Shown piece after piece: positions 53,497 to 63,470 of a DNA stretch of 64,000 bases. The translations under genes were made by a program, and so were the position numbers. This stretch comes from Aphelidium insulamus (Eukaryota; Aphelidiomycota; Aphelidea; Aphelidiaceae), in the NCBI GenBank assembly GCA_036784855.1, contig JAZDSV010000010.1, forward strand, positions 342,095 through 406,094, in the 5' to 3' direction. The notes under the pieces are model-generated. The model saw only the letters and a program-made list of their open reading frames with translations. It searched no databases and was not told the origin of the DNA. Every line of letters begins with the position of its first letter. The stretch's first letter is position 1.

Positions 53497-55836
53497 TCAG
53501 CCAGCGTGTGACTCAGTGTTCGAAATAAGCTGCTCCTCAGGATAAATGGATTCATAGTGGTCGCTGGCAGAGTTTCCCTCGGCATGTTGCTTATACTGCA
53601 GGTAGAGTTTGTGGCATCGGCCGAGTGCGCGTGGTTCCACACCTTCATACGGCCCTTGAGTGAAAACGTTGTATGCTCCGTTAGACATGTTATTGCGTCG
53701 GATCTCCACCGTGGTGTGATAGATGGAGCAGAAAGCATTGATACAATTTGCATCGCCATATTCACCCGGCGCACCCAATCTGGCAATGTAATCGTCAAAT
53801 GGTTCTTCGGACAGGAAATCCTTTGTCGGACTATCACTTAGTTTGTCGCGCACTACTTGCGCAATATTCTTTCGAAGTTCCGAGACTTGCTTTCGCCACC
53901 ACTGTTGAGAACCATCCGACGTGAATTTAGGTTTCTCTACCAATCCGCAGTGTATAAGCTGTTCCAACAAGGCAATAAATAAACAGTCCCCACGCTGTCC
54001 GGTCTTGCTGCCGTGTGCCTGTAATTCTGGGTGTGCATCGCCGCCGTGCTCCAAGACAAGATCATCATCATTGCCATATTGCGCATTCGATTGTGCTTGC
54101 TGTACCTGGCCTATGCCAAGGATATGTAAGTTAAAAAAAAATCAATGACAATGTATTTTTGCCGTACCAACGTAATCCAGCAAAAGCTGCGGCGTGCCAT
54201 AATCTTCTTGAACCGACTGTGCACTGTTGGCATGACCCTCACAGTCAGCAATTTCGCCATAATGGCAGTGGAATCGTGCGCGCTCCACATGAAGCGTGTA
54301 CCGTATATCAGCCACGGACTGCTGTTCATACTGCTTTTCATTTTCTGCGCCGAGCACCTGATCAAAATGGTACAATGCCAACTGCTGGTCGTTGTGCAGC
54401 CATGCATCCATCGCCAGCTCGCGATGGAAAATCATTTTCAGCCGCAAACTGACAGCTGCAGGTGCCGCCAGGGTTTCTGTGGGGTTGCTCGAGTGAAGTT
54501 GTGTTCGGTGGCGAAGGTAAAACACCTCAAGCAGATCGAGACAGGCGGTCAGTTGCTCCAGCAGCGTGGGACGGCTCGAAATGCGGTGCTGCAGGAACTC
54601 GTCGTCCATCGCCATCAATCGTTCGATGGAATCGATGGCGGTGTACAGCGATTGCGGGTCGGTCATTCTCGGTAGCTGCATTGGATTGGGCGCTGGGCCA
54701 ACTGCTTGCGCGGCACTGCTTTCGTACAGGTGCCGCAGGCTGTTCACCAAGTCTCGGACCAGATCAACAATGTACATAACAAAGTAGCGACTCGAGTTGG
54801 CTGCAGCCGACTTGCACTGCGTGTCCGACTGCAGGTGGCGACCATATTGTTCAGCGAGCACAAATAGGTGACGCAGGCGCACGCAGAAATCGCTGGCAAG
54901 GGTTTCATCGATTTCAATCTGCGGCTCAAACAGCGCCGCAGAGACCAGCGGTGTTGCAACAGACGCATGGGCGCCTCCATGAGACGGCGGCGGCAGCACG
55001 ACCGCGCTAAATTTGAGCTGCAACTGCGAGGCGGCGTCCAGAATGTTCATGTAGTGCAGCTGGTCAACGTAGTCGCGCAACAAGTCGCTGATCGTGACGT
55101 CCAGCGCCAACGTCAACGACATCAAGTCACCCGAATCTGATATCCCGCCGGCCGACTCGCTGTACGGCTCCAGCGCCACATGCAGGAAACTGGAGCCATT
55201 TCCTCGCGGAGCAGACAAACTCTCTGGCTCCTTTGGCCATACGGACGGTGCAGATGGAGACAGGTACCGCAAATGCAGATCGAATTCAGCCACCAGGTTG
55301 ATTAGAATCTTGTCATACGCAGGCGCTCCATGAGGAACATCCTCGTCATCGTCCCCACGCATAAATGAATACCGACGACCGGTGAGCGTGGCCGAGACAC
55401 GGAGCAGCGCTACTGGCTCCACTACAAACGCGCCTGACAAACGTTGCATCAAGTTGATCCCTGGGCCATTAACGTCACGACCACGACCACCCGGCAGCTC
55501 ATGGTCACCAAGCACACGTCGCGCAAAACGCGGCCCACTAAAAACATACAATAAATGCCACGCCTTTGGGTCGGACGTATAGGTGAGCTGCTGGGGCGGC
55601 AGACAATAATGCGCCTCGGCATCCTGGTGGGGCGCAAATGGCGGCAACCGCGTGAATGCATGCCGCCGCACAGCCTGGGCCTCAGTGCCAAATGGCCGGA
55701 ACGTGTCATACGGCGCGGGACAGGGCGCCGCACCACGAAGCAAAGTTTGCTGCTGCGCGGACGCCACAGCAGAGCGTGCCAGCAGAAGCAGAAGCAGCGC
55801 GAGCGCCCAAAGAAGCGACCACGACGCGCGGGCCAT
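53497..55836 (-). CDS. Signal-peptide protein with C-terminal OTU-like domain
   Basis: Exons 55836-54168 and 54110-53497 (57-nt intron, phase 1) give 760 residues. The start MARASWSLLWALALLLLLLARS is a strong signal peptide or signal anchor. The N-terminal 550 residues have mixed beta and helical regions (HYCLPPQQLTYTSDPKAWHL; LVAEFDLHLRYLSP) and a tetratricopeptide-like end (LALYHFDQVLGAENEKQYEQ). The last exon encodes an OTU-type fold: TGQRGDCLFIALLEQL (Cys), LRKNIAQVVRDKL, FDDYIARLGAPGEYGDANC, YHTTVEIRR and a DHYESIY end (His). Gly-Asp-Cys replaces Gly-Asn-Cys. OTU domains are normally cytosolic, so the topology is unusual and worth testing. The stop lies 79 nt from the convergent PC-esterase stop. 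Confidence 0.7.
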
Positions 55837-56333
55837 GATGTGAAACTACTGCAGCGATAACCCACTGTCTCTATGTACTGGCCAGAAAGAAGAAAGTTAA
55901 TCGTTGTGGGGTTCACATTTTAAACCTCTCACTAACGCACAAAGAACAACCATATGGCAGCCATTTCACAGTTTGCCCTGTAAACCGCTCTCACATGCAC
56001 AAATATCTTTTGTAAATTAGTCGCAAAGACTTGAAATTTACATCAAATTCATATCTCAGGCCAGGAGTCGAAAGCTGAAGCTAAACAATTTAAATTATTA
56101 TTTCCTTCTGCTGGACAGCTCTTGCGCAAATGGTGCTTTCAAAGCCACTCAAAGTTTATCCTTTCAAACCTTAAAGACCTTTCAAAGACCTTTCAAAGTT
56201 AACGCCGCTCAGTAACGTTCCCCGTCACACGTGAAATGTGGAAATGTAACGAAAGCCCACCGCGCGGCATTTACGGGATAATTTAAGGGGATGAATACCC
56301 AGGGTTAGGGGATTGACTGAAATCCATCGCGTG
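55837..56333. other. Intergenic region, divergent promoters
   Basis: About 500 bp between the OTU gene (minus) and the gene at 56334 (plus). It has a short tandem motif (CCTTTCAAA, CTTTCAAAGACCTTTCAAAG at 56157-56200). No open frame with coding character is seen. Confidence 0.5.
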
Positions 56334-57428
56334 ATGTTTACGCCGCCGCCGCCGCCGCCGCCACAGCAGCCAGCCACTCAAGTAGAACCACCAACCATTT
56401 GGCGTCACGTGCGGGAGAGTGACGGTGAATCAGATATCGAGTCCGAAGCGTCTGTCATTATCGAAGACGATACCTTCGAGCACCCCGTGTACGATGCGGT
56501 CGCTGATTTCGCGCGCCATGTCGACACCAACACGACGAATTGCGCGAGACTACTCGCCACGGCCGTCACGAAGCGGATTGATGTCGGTCCAAATGTGGGA
56601 AAACACGTCATCACCGCGCCGTCAGCCTCAAAGATCGCGTCTAGAAACCTGTTCCCGGCCCTATACACCAATTGCCACTACATCGGCGATTTGGAGAACT
56701 TGGCAGAGCTCTTGCGCGTCCCGGCAGATTGGAATACACGGTTGGAGGCTGTATATAGTTACAACCGCGTCCAAATCTTTCGCGATTACTTTGTGTCGCT
56801 AAATCCGCTGGCGCCTGAAACTCTAGTTGAGGGCTCGTTCACTTCCCTGGTCATCGTGATAGCAGAAGCATTGGGGCTGAATGTGATATCTATTGGCGCC
56901 CAACGGTATGGTGTCGGCGGACTGTTGGCTGGTCATCCCAATCATGCAGTCGTCGGCGTGACTGATACTGCCTACTCGGAACTCGGCTCGCCGCATGCGC
57001 GCCTCATTTCGGAGATAAAGACAGAACAAACTTTCACCGACTTGGACCTTTGGTACCGTGGTTCGCGCGGCTGCCAGTTGTTGGCCGGCATGTACTGGGC
57101 AGGCTGCCCGGCGATACTTGTAACGCAGCGCAAGTTCAAGTTTGCGGTCCAAAGCGACCACCAGGTGGCCGTGTTTCCTGCTGGCTTGGCATACGGACGC
57201 ACGAACATGAACGACTTTCTTGGCGCGATTGCTCTGTGCCTTTTGTCGAGTGTTGAGCGCGTGGAATCCGGGCTGCCTGGCAATGTTGTTGCATCCCCTG
57301 CCGGCAGTTTCGTGCACCCTGAATTGCAGCAGTTTGCTACAAACCCCCGTGAGCGAAAGGACCGTCGAGACAAAGGCGAGCATTTATTTACAATGTTCAA
57401 TCTTTCTTTTTTTTTTTTTTTTCACTAG
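56334..57428 (+). CDS. PD-(D/E)XK-like accessory protein, possibly C-terminally truncated
   Basis: Single-exon frame of 364 residues from the ATG at 56334. It opens with a run of eight Pro. The conserved-looking core contains VEGSFTSLVIVIAEALGLNV, GVGGLLAGHPNHAVVGVTD and HARLISEIKTEQTFTDLDL: an acidic residue followed by E-x-K, the layout of a PD-(D/E)XK nuclease fold. CQLLAGMYWAGCPAILVTQ and FKFAVQSD follow. Modules like this often sit before kinase domains in Crinkler-type and related proteins; the window has a fused example at 16413-17672. Here no kinase follows. The frame ends by reading through a run of 16 T (FFFFF-H), which looks like the poly(A) of an insertion on the other strand, so the C-terminus was probably replaced. 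Confidence 0.5.
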   Translation: MFTPPPPPPPQQPATQVEPPTIWRHVRESDGESDIESEASVIIEDDTFEHPVYDAVADFARHVDTNTTNCARLLATAVTKRIDVGPNVGKHVITAPSASKIASRNLFPALYTNCHYIGDLENLAELLRVPADWNTRLEAVYSYNRVQIFRDYFVSLNPLAPETLVEGSFTSLVIVIAEALGLNVISIGAQRYGVGGLLAGHPNHAVVGVTDTAYSELGSPHARLISEIKTEQTFTDLDLWYRGSRGCQLLAGMYWAGCPAILVTQRKFKFAVQSDHQVAVFPAGLAYGRTNMNDFLGAIALCLLSSVERVESGLPGNVVASPAGSFVHPELQQFATNPRERKDRRDKGEHLFTMFNLSFFFFFH

Positions 57429-57441
57429 ACCAAGTTTTATT
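57407..57441 (-). other. Poly(A) signal and 16-nt A tract downstream of the 57483 gene
   Basis: On the minus strand AATAAA (57441-57436) is followed 14 nt later by an uninterrupted run of 16 A (57422-57407). It lies 60 nt after the stop of the intronless gene at 57483-58244. A genomic A tract just behind a polyadenylation signal is the mark of a reverse-transcribed mRNA. Confidence 0.55.
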
Positions 57442-57482
57442 AAATTAAATTCATTTTTGATTCTCAGTTGTCGCCCTCCAGG

Positions 57483-58244
57483 TCAAAGGTCCGGATCCAC
57501 TCCGCTGGCACCATCAACTTGTAAGGTCCAAAGGGTCCGCAAAACAGAGGTCGTCAATATTGCGGGCAGAAGCAAAAGAATCCAGAAAGTGTAGTATGAG
57601 ACTCCAATCTCGTCGGGTAAAAAACAGCTTGCACTGTTTGGTTTTTGTTGAATAAGCCCGGCATTCCCATCCTTGTGAGACAGGTCCGCATTGAGAAATT
57701 TTGGGATTGCTCCCGGGTGAACGTTCGCTACTATTTCTTTATCTTTCGTCCATGCTTGCAAGACAATAGCGACCAAGTCTTGCATATCTCTGTGCACTTT
57801 TTGAATTTTGAATTTTGATCCGCGTAGGTGGCCCATCACACATTGCAGCAAATATCCAATCGACCATGCCATGTTATGTGCCATGGCCGGCTGCCACTTG
57901 CAGTAGTAGGACATTGCCTTTATCACCATGTTGAATCGTTCGAGGCAGTCAATGCTGTAGCATTTCTCATCATGCAGGATTAAATCACGGCAGCCAATGA
58001 TAGCTTGGTGTAGACGCTGTCTGTACTTCACATCGTTGTCTCGGCGCTGAAGGTCTCTCCACTGGCGGTGCCACAGATATTGTGAATTGTCGCAGTCTGC
58101 ATCAGTGCACTTTGCTGCATCTAGGCAAGGGGTTGGGTCGATCCCATATGAGCCCCAGAAGTCGTCATAATGCTCATCGCATGTGTTTCTGTCATCCGGA
58201 TAGTTGGCCTCGTCCTCCATGTCGTCCTCCATGTCGTCCTCCAT
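57483..58244 (-). CDS. Uncharacterised intronless protein with C-terminal membrane segment
   Basis: 253 residues from the ATG at 58244 (an earlier in-frame start is not available). The start has three copies of MEDD coded by a 12-nt tandem repeat. A Cys-containing acidic region (CDEHYDDFWGSYG, CLDAAKCTDADCDNSQYLW) precedes a helical middle (RLHQAIIGCRDLILHDEKCY, AMAHNMAWSIGYLLQCVMG). A hydrophobic stretch near the end (FWILLLLPAILTTSVL) may be a tail anchor. No family is recognised. The lack of introns and the genomic poly(A) behind it suggest a retrocopy that has kept an open frame. Confidence 0.5.
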   Translation of the reverse strand: MEDDMEDDMEDEANYPDDRNTCDEHYDDFWGSYGIDPTPCLDAAKCTDADCDNSQYLWHRQWRDLQRRDNDVKYRQRLHQAIIGCRDLILHDEKCYSIDCLERFNMVIKAMSYYCKWQPAMAHNMAWSIGYLLQCVMGHLRGSKFKIQKVHRDMQDLVAIVLQAWTKDKEIVANVHPGAIPKFLNADLSHKDGNAGLIQQKPNSASCFLPDEIGVSYYTFWILLLLPAILTTSVLRTLWTLQVDGASGVDPDL

Positions 58245-58350
58245 GCTGTCGCCCAAGGGGTGCCGCTGTGCAATAATGGTGACGGGAGCAGCAGGTATTG
58301 ACTCACAAGCCCACTAGCCGCTTGTGGCCGGGCTGTTTCCCCTTTGCTCC

Positions 58351-58909
58351 TGTAACACGGAGCTGTACTCCGTGTCAGCTTAGCGCCGATGACGTCATTA
58401 TGACTCATCCGGTACCGAGAGTTTGGGAATCTTTCGTCGCGCCGGTAACCGCGGATTGGCAACCGGAAAGCGCTCAGCGAGAGGAGGCGTTGGACACCAA
58501 CCCTGGCATCTACGTTCATTATCAACTGCTGAGCCTATAGGTTCGTGATCTCACTCTGCTCGCCACTTCTCTGTCTCTGGTACCAACGGCACAAGGTCCG
58601 CCGTGACGGTCAGACTGTGTCCATCTGACACGTCACAGGTATATAATAAATACGTTCATTATCAACTGCTGAGCCTATAGGTTCGTGATCTCACTCTGCT
58701 CGCCACTTCTCTGTCTCTGGTACCAACGGCACAAGGTCCGCCGTGACGGTCAGACTGTGTCCATCTGACACGTCACAGGTTCGTGATCTCACTCTGCTCG
58801 CCACTTCTCTGTCTCTGGTACCAACGGCACAAGGTTTGTGATCTCACTCTGCTCGCCACTTCTCTGTCTCTGGTACCAACGGCACAAGGAGCCCCTGGCC
58901 CTTGTTACA
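58351..58909 (+). repeat. 5' LTR (559 bp, missing promoter segment)
   Basis: Starts TGTAACACGG and ends CTTGTTACA, giving the inverted terminal TGTAAC/GTTACA. The first 150 bp match the 3' LTR at 63471 almost base for base, including a hairpin ACACGGAG/CTCCGTGT at the very start. Compared with the 3' LTR it lacks about 65 bp between CCCTGG and ATCTACG, which in the other copy hold the TATA box and the start of the transcript. Confidence 0.9.
58511..58890 (+). repeat. Tandem repeats inside the 5' LTR
   Basis: A 140-bp unit beginning TACGTTCATTATCAACTGCT occurs at 58511 and 58651. After it a shorter sub-unit beginning GTTCGTGATCTCACTCTGCT recurs near 58780 and 58833. The 3' LTR has the same 140-bp duplication. 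Such internal duplications in the R or U5 part probably arose during reverse transcription. Confidence 0.8.
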
Positions 58910-58919
58910 TAGATCAACT
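58910..58919 (+). other. Primer-binding site of self-priming type
   Basis: TAGATCAACT follows the 5' LTR with no gap. It is the exact reverse complement of AGTTGATCTA at 63683-63692 in the 3' LTR, about 30 nt after the TATA box, where the transcript should begin. This is the self-priming arrangement known from Tf1 and related chromoviruses, in which the mRNA 5' end folds back to prime minus-strand synthesis instead of a tRNA. Confidence 0.75.
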
Positions 58920-58925
58920 CACAAA

Positions 58926-60644
58926 ATGGATCAAGTCGTTGAAGACACACTGCAACCAACACAGCAACAACTGATTGATCAAGTCAAACGCCTGACGGCA
59001 GAAAATCAAGAATTAGGACAAGCTATATTGCGCCTTGGTCGCAAGGTAGACTCCGACCCCGATCGCACACCACGGGCCTCTCAGCGCAACATACCTGAGA
59101 GTAGCATCCAGACTATCCGAAACGATGTCCACCAGCTGCTACGGTCAAAGATGATACACCCATTTACCGGTCAAGAGGAAAGCACGCTTCTGGTCCGCAA
59201 GTTTCTGCGACAGTGCCTGTGCGCCTTCGAATTCTACGGCGTGCACATGCTGGCGGCGCGTTATATCGTGGTCGGCACCTTGCTGACGGAGAGGGCGGAA
59301 CGTTGGTGGGCTGCATTGCCCAGCCAGCCAACAAGCTGGGACGATTTTGACGAAGTCTTCACGCAATACTTCACTCCGGTCGGCGAGCTGACCAAGGCGC
59401 GATATCAGATGAGTCGACTCGAGCAGCGCCAGTTCACCACCTTGGCCGCCTACAATGCCAAGTTCCAAGATCTACATAGCATTATTGGCAACATGACAGA
59501 AGCAGATGCCCTGGACGTGTACCTTCGTGGCCTACAGCGCGATACCCAGCTGCATGTGTCGGCGTTGGGACCCACCAGCTACGAACAAGCCATGGCGTGG
59601 GCGGTGCGCTACGATGGCATTGCTGCCCAGGTGGAGGTCAACACAGGGAGAAACCGCACGCGCAATGCTCCGTACCACTATGCCAATGCGGCTCCATACC
59701 AACCAGCCCAACGTCAAACCGGCCCAGAGCCCATGGATCTATCAGCGGCAGCCACGATGAGTACTACTACACGACCAACGTACCCTGCTCGGCTGTCACC
59801 AGAGGAGCGCGAGAAGTGTTTTCGAGAGGGTCGCTGTCTGGCATGTCGCCAGCTGGGCCACATTGCTGCCGCGCCGGCCTGCCCATTCTTCCACCTGCGC
59901 AATAAACCGGCCACTTCCCAGTGCGAATTGATTTCTGTCGAAAGTGAAACGACCGCTAGTAATAGCGGCATTATTGAGTACCCCAATCAGCATAATTTGC
60001 TGCGGAAAACCGGTAAAATTAATGGGCGATCCGCCCGATTCTTATTCGATTCCGGCGCATCGCACAATTTTGTCTCCCGCAATACTCTAGAACACCTACA
60101 CGTGGCGGCCACTGGGCCTGTAAGTCAAGTACGACTTCCTGACGGGTCTCTGCATGACGGATTGGGCAAAGTGAGGCTACCTGTGGAGATAGGCGGGGAG
60201 TACCGCGACACAATCGAATTTACTGTCATTGATTTACATGGCGGTCTGGATGTCATACTAAGTAAGGCGTGGTTCACCATCATCAACCCCACAGTAGACT
60301 GGCGTGAGAATGTGCTGCGATTTGACCGGTTCGGCAGGCAAATCACAATTCATGCTAATAATACTCCTCTACGCGAGGTGGTGGACTGCCAGGTTATGGA
60401 GTGTAATGCATTCACACACGAGGCAAAATCGTCGGATGCACCCATTTTTGCCGTTCTGATGAAAACCGGCATCAATATCAGCCACGAGCACTCGGTTGAT
60501 GTTCCCGGCCTAGCGAATCTTCTTAGTGAATATGGCGATGTGTTTGCAAAACCGCCTGATAAATTGCCGCCACGACGTGCCGTGGACCATGCCATACCGC
60601 TCGTGGACAATGCCAAAACTCCGCGCAACGCCTATATCGATTAA
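58926..60644 (+). pseudogene. Retrotransposon Gag and protease part
   Basis: Open for 572 codons from the ATG at 58926. The N-terminus is a coiled coil (LIDQVKRLTAENQELGQAIL). The capsid part follows (residues 70-230; WWAALPSQPTSWDDFDEVFT is the retrotransposon Gag signature). A zinc knuckle of unusual spacing, CLACRQLGHIAAAPAC (C-x2-C-x4-H-x6-C), lies near residue 305. The aspartic protease has FDSGASHNFVSR near residue 377. The frame stops at 60642-60644 just as the reverse transcriptase begins; the continuation is in another frame. Confidence 0.85.
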
Positions 60645-63470
60645 GCTTTGCGGAGTCCGACGAGTTGAAAGTGCAATTGGAGAAACTACTTGCTTCGTGG
60701 GTGGATACGGCCATCTACCAGTAGCTACGGCGCTCCGGTGCTCTTTGTTCAAAAAGCCAACAACCGCGGACTCCGACTTTGTGTCGATTATCGCGCCCTG
60801 AATGACATAACCATGAAGGATCGTTATGGGATGCCACGTGCCGACGACTGTTTGGACCAGCTATCGGGCGCCAAAGTGTTTTCAAAGCTGGATCTAGTGT
60901 CCGGGTTTCATCAAATCCGCATCAAGGAGGAGGATATACCGAAAACGGCGTTCCGAACAAAATATGGTCATTTTGAATATCTCGTGGTCCCATTCGGCCT
61001 AACCTCAGGCCCGGCGACGTTTCAACGATTAATGAACCAGGTGTTTCAGCCGCTTCTGGATCAGGGCGTGGTGGTGTATTTAGACGACATACTGATTTAC
61101 GCTAAAACGCCGGATGAACACTTGCATCTATTACGAGAAGTGTTTCAACTTCTTCGCGAAAATGAATTGTACGCAGAACCCGAAAAATGCGAATTGCGCT
61201 TGACATGAAACCCAGTTTCTAGGCCACATTGTCAGCCGCGATGGCATTCGTGTAGAGGATACAAAAATCGATCTGATTCGGGATTGGGAAACGCCTAACA
61301 ATGTCACGGATCTCCGATCATTTTTGGGACTAGCAAATTATTATCGTCGTTTTATTGATCAATATTCGCATAAGGCAGCGCCATTAACCGCACTAACGGG
61401 CAAAGACGTACCTTGGGCATGGCCAACCGAGGCGAGCAGAGCTTTTGGGAGTCTGAAGAAAAGCTCGACGTCCGCGCCACTGTTGCAGCCGCCGGATAGA
61501 AACCGTCCATTCTTCATCTTCTTCGATGCATCATCGGTCATTGCAATTGGTTCCGTCTTATGCCAAGAGGACTCGGATGGAAGACTTCACCCTGTTGCAT
61601 TTGAGTCACGTAAGTTAAATCCAGCGGAACGTAACTATCCGGTACACGAGGTTGAACTTGCATCCCTTGTTCATGCACTCAAAAAATGGCGCCACTACCT
61701 TGATGTTGAGCGGTTTTTCGTATACACAGACAATATCTCGTTGCAGACCCTGCATACTGAGCGAAAATCTCAGCAAACGTCAAATTCGCTGGTTAGCAGA
61801 AATACAAAGCTTCCAATTTACCATTCGACACATACCAAGGGACCAGAATGTGGTGGCCGATGCCCTGTCCAAGTATGACCCTGGACCGGTCATACTGCCA
61901 AAAGGACGCGATCTTCACACTTTCAATGGCGATTCCGAAATGCTCATAGCTTCTACCGATCTGATTGCGCCTGCTGACGTAGCACCGCGCGATTTAGAGG
62001 CGGAGCGTCGAGATTTTCTGGATGTGGTCCGCCGCGGTTACCAAAATGATCGCCGCTGCCAACGCTTGCTGACAAACTGTGCGCCACCGTTCCGGTTGGA
62101 GGACGGATTGTTGCACTTTGAGCCAGCAAATGCCCGCTCGCGGCTATTAGTTCTACAACACCATTAGTCATTCGTCGGATACTACGAGATGAACATGACC
62201 GGGCAGGACATTTTGGCATTGATAAAACCATGGAGTTGGTGCGACGAAAATATCTCTGGAACCATATGGAGAAATCTGTACGCCGGTACTGTGAAGCATG
62301 TGACTCCTGCCAGCGTGTCAAAGATACTGATCGAGCACCACATGGTCTGGCTGTACCATTGGAGGTCGCCGTTGAGCGCTGGGCTGATCTGGCGATGGAT
62401 TTCATGCCTGCACTACCGGAAAGCCACAATCACAACGATTCCGTCCTAATCGTTGTGTGCCGTCACACCAAAGGTATTGTATTGATTCCGTGTAAACCCA
62501 ACAATACCTCCGCCCAAATTGCCGAACTACTACGTCTACATGTCTTTCAACACAAGGGTTATCCAAAGTCAATAGTGTCGGACCGAGACTCGCGATTTAC
62601 GTCGCGATATTGGACGGCATTGATGGCTCGATGGGGTATTGCGCTGAAAATGTCAACCGCCAACCACCAGCAGACGGACGGGCAGAGTGAGCGTGGTGTG
62701 CGAACGGTAGGAAGTTCTGCGTCATTATGTCAACTTTCAGCAAAACAACTGGGAAAAGTTGCTACCTGACGTAGCCATGGCATGCAACGATGCCACCAAC
62801 GCGTCGACCGGCTTGACTCCATTCTTTGCCGACTTGGGCCGTCATCCAAATGTATTGAAGCTGTGCACCCCATCATCCAATGCACCAGCGGTGGAGGAGC
62901 TGGTGCGGCAGCTGAAGGACACAAGCGAACGCATCGCCGATCGCCTGACGTTGGTGGCACAAGACCAAAATTCTACGCCGATCGGCGAAGGATTGAACCG
63001 CCAACCTTCCAAATTGGTAATCTGGTTCTACTTGATGCTTCGGCCCTTGCCAATTGGCCGATCTTCCGACAAGCGCCGATCCGAAAGCTCCGACCGCGTC
63101 GTTTTGGCCCATTCAAAATTGCCGAGATTGCTGGAGTGAACATCACGCTGGAACTCCCACCAACCCTGCGGATCCACCCAACTTTTCATGTGTCACTCCT
63201 CACGCCCTATGTAGCATCGGACATTCCAGTGTACGATGAGCCTCCTGCAGAAATGGTTGATGGTCGAGCGGAGTTCGAAGTAGAGGCTATTCTCGGACAT
63301 CGAACCTTCCGGCGACAGAGACAATACTTGGTGAAATGGCGTGGCTACTCAAATGAACACAACACTTACGAGCCACGGCAGAACTTAACAAATTGCGCGG
63401 ACCTACTGGCTGCATATCACCAGCAACTGGGCACATTAACGGCGGAGGCGGTTCCGATTTTGTTGGGGAG
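60634..63470 (+). pseudogene. Retrotransposon Pol: RT, RNase H, integrase, chromodomain (frameshifted)
   Basis: Pieces in several frames, in order: reverse transcriptase 60700-61205 (GAPVLFVQKAN, LDLVSGFHQI, LVVPFGLTSGPATFQRLMN and the catalytic YLDDIL near 61080); RT end and RNase H 61209-61760 ([26 protein letters not shown]); integrase zinc and core 62170-62740 (CEACDSCQRVKD, DFMPALP, SDRDSRFTSRYW); and an integrase C-terminus ending in a chromodomain at about 63265-63420 (YLVKWRGYSNEHNTYEP). Breaks lie near 60640, 60700, 61207, 61765, 62166, 62745 and 63010. The order RT-RNase H-integrase identifies Ty3/gypsy, and the chromodomain a chromovirus. Confidence 0.9.
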
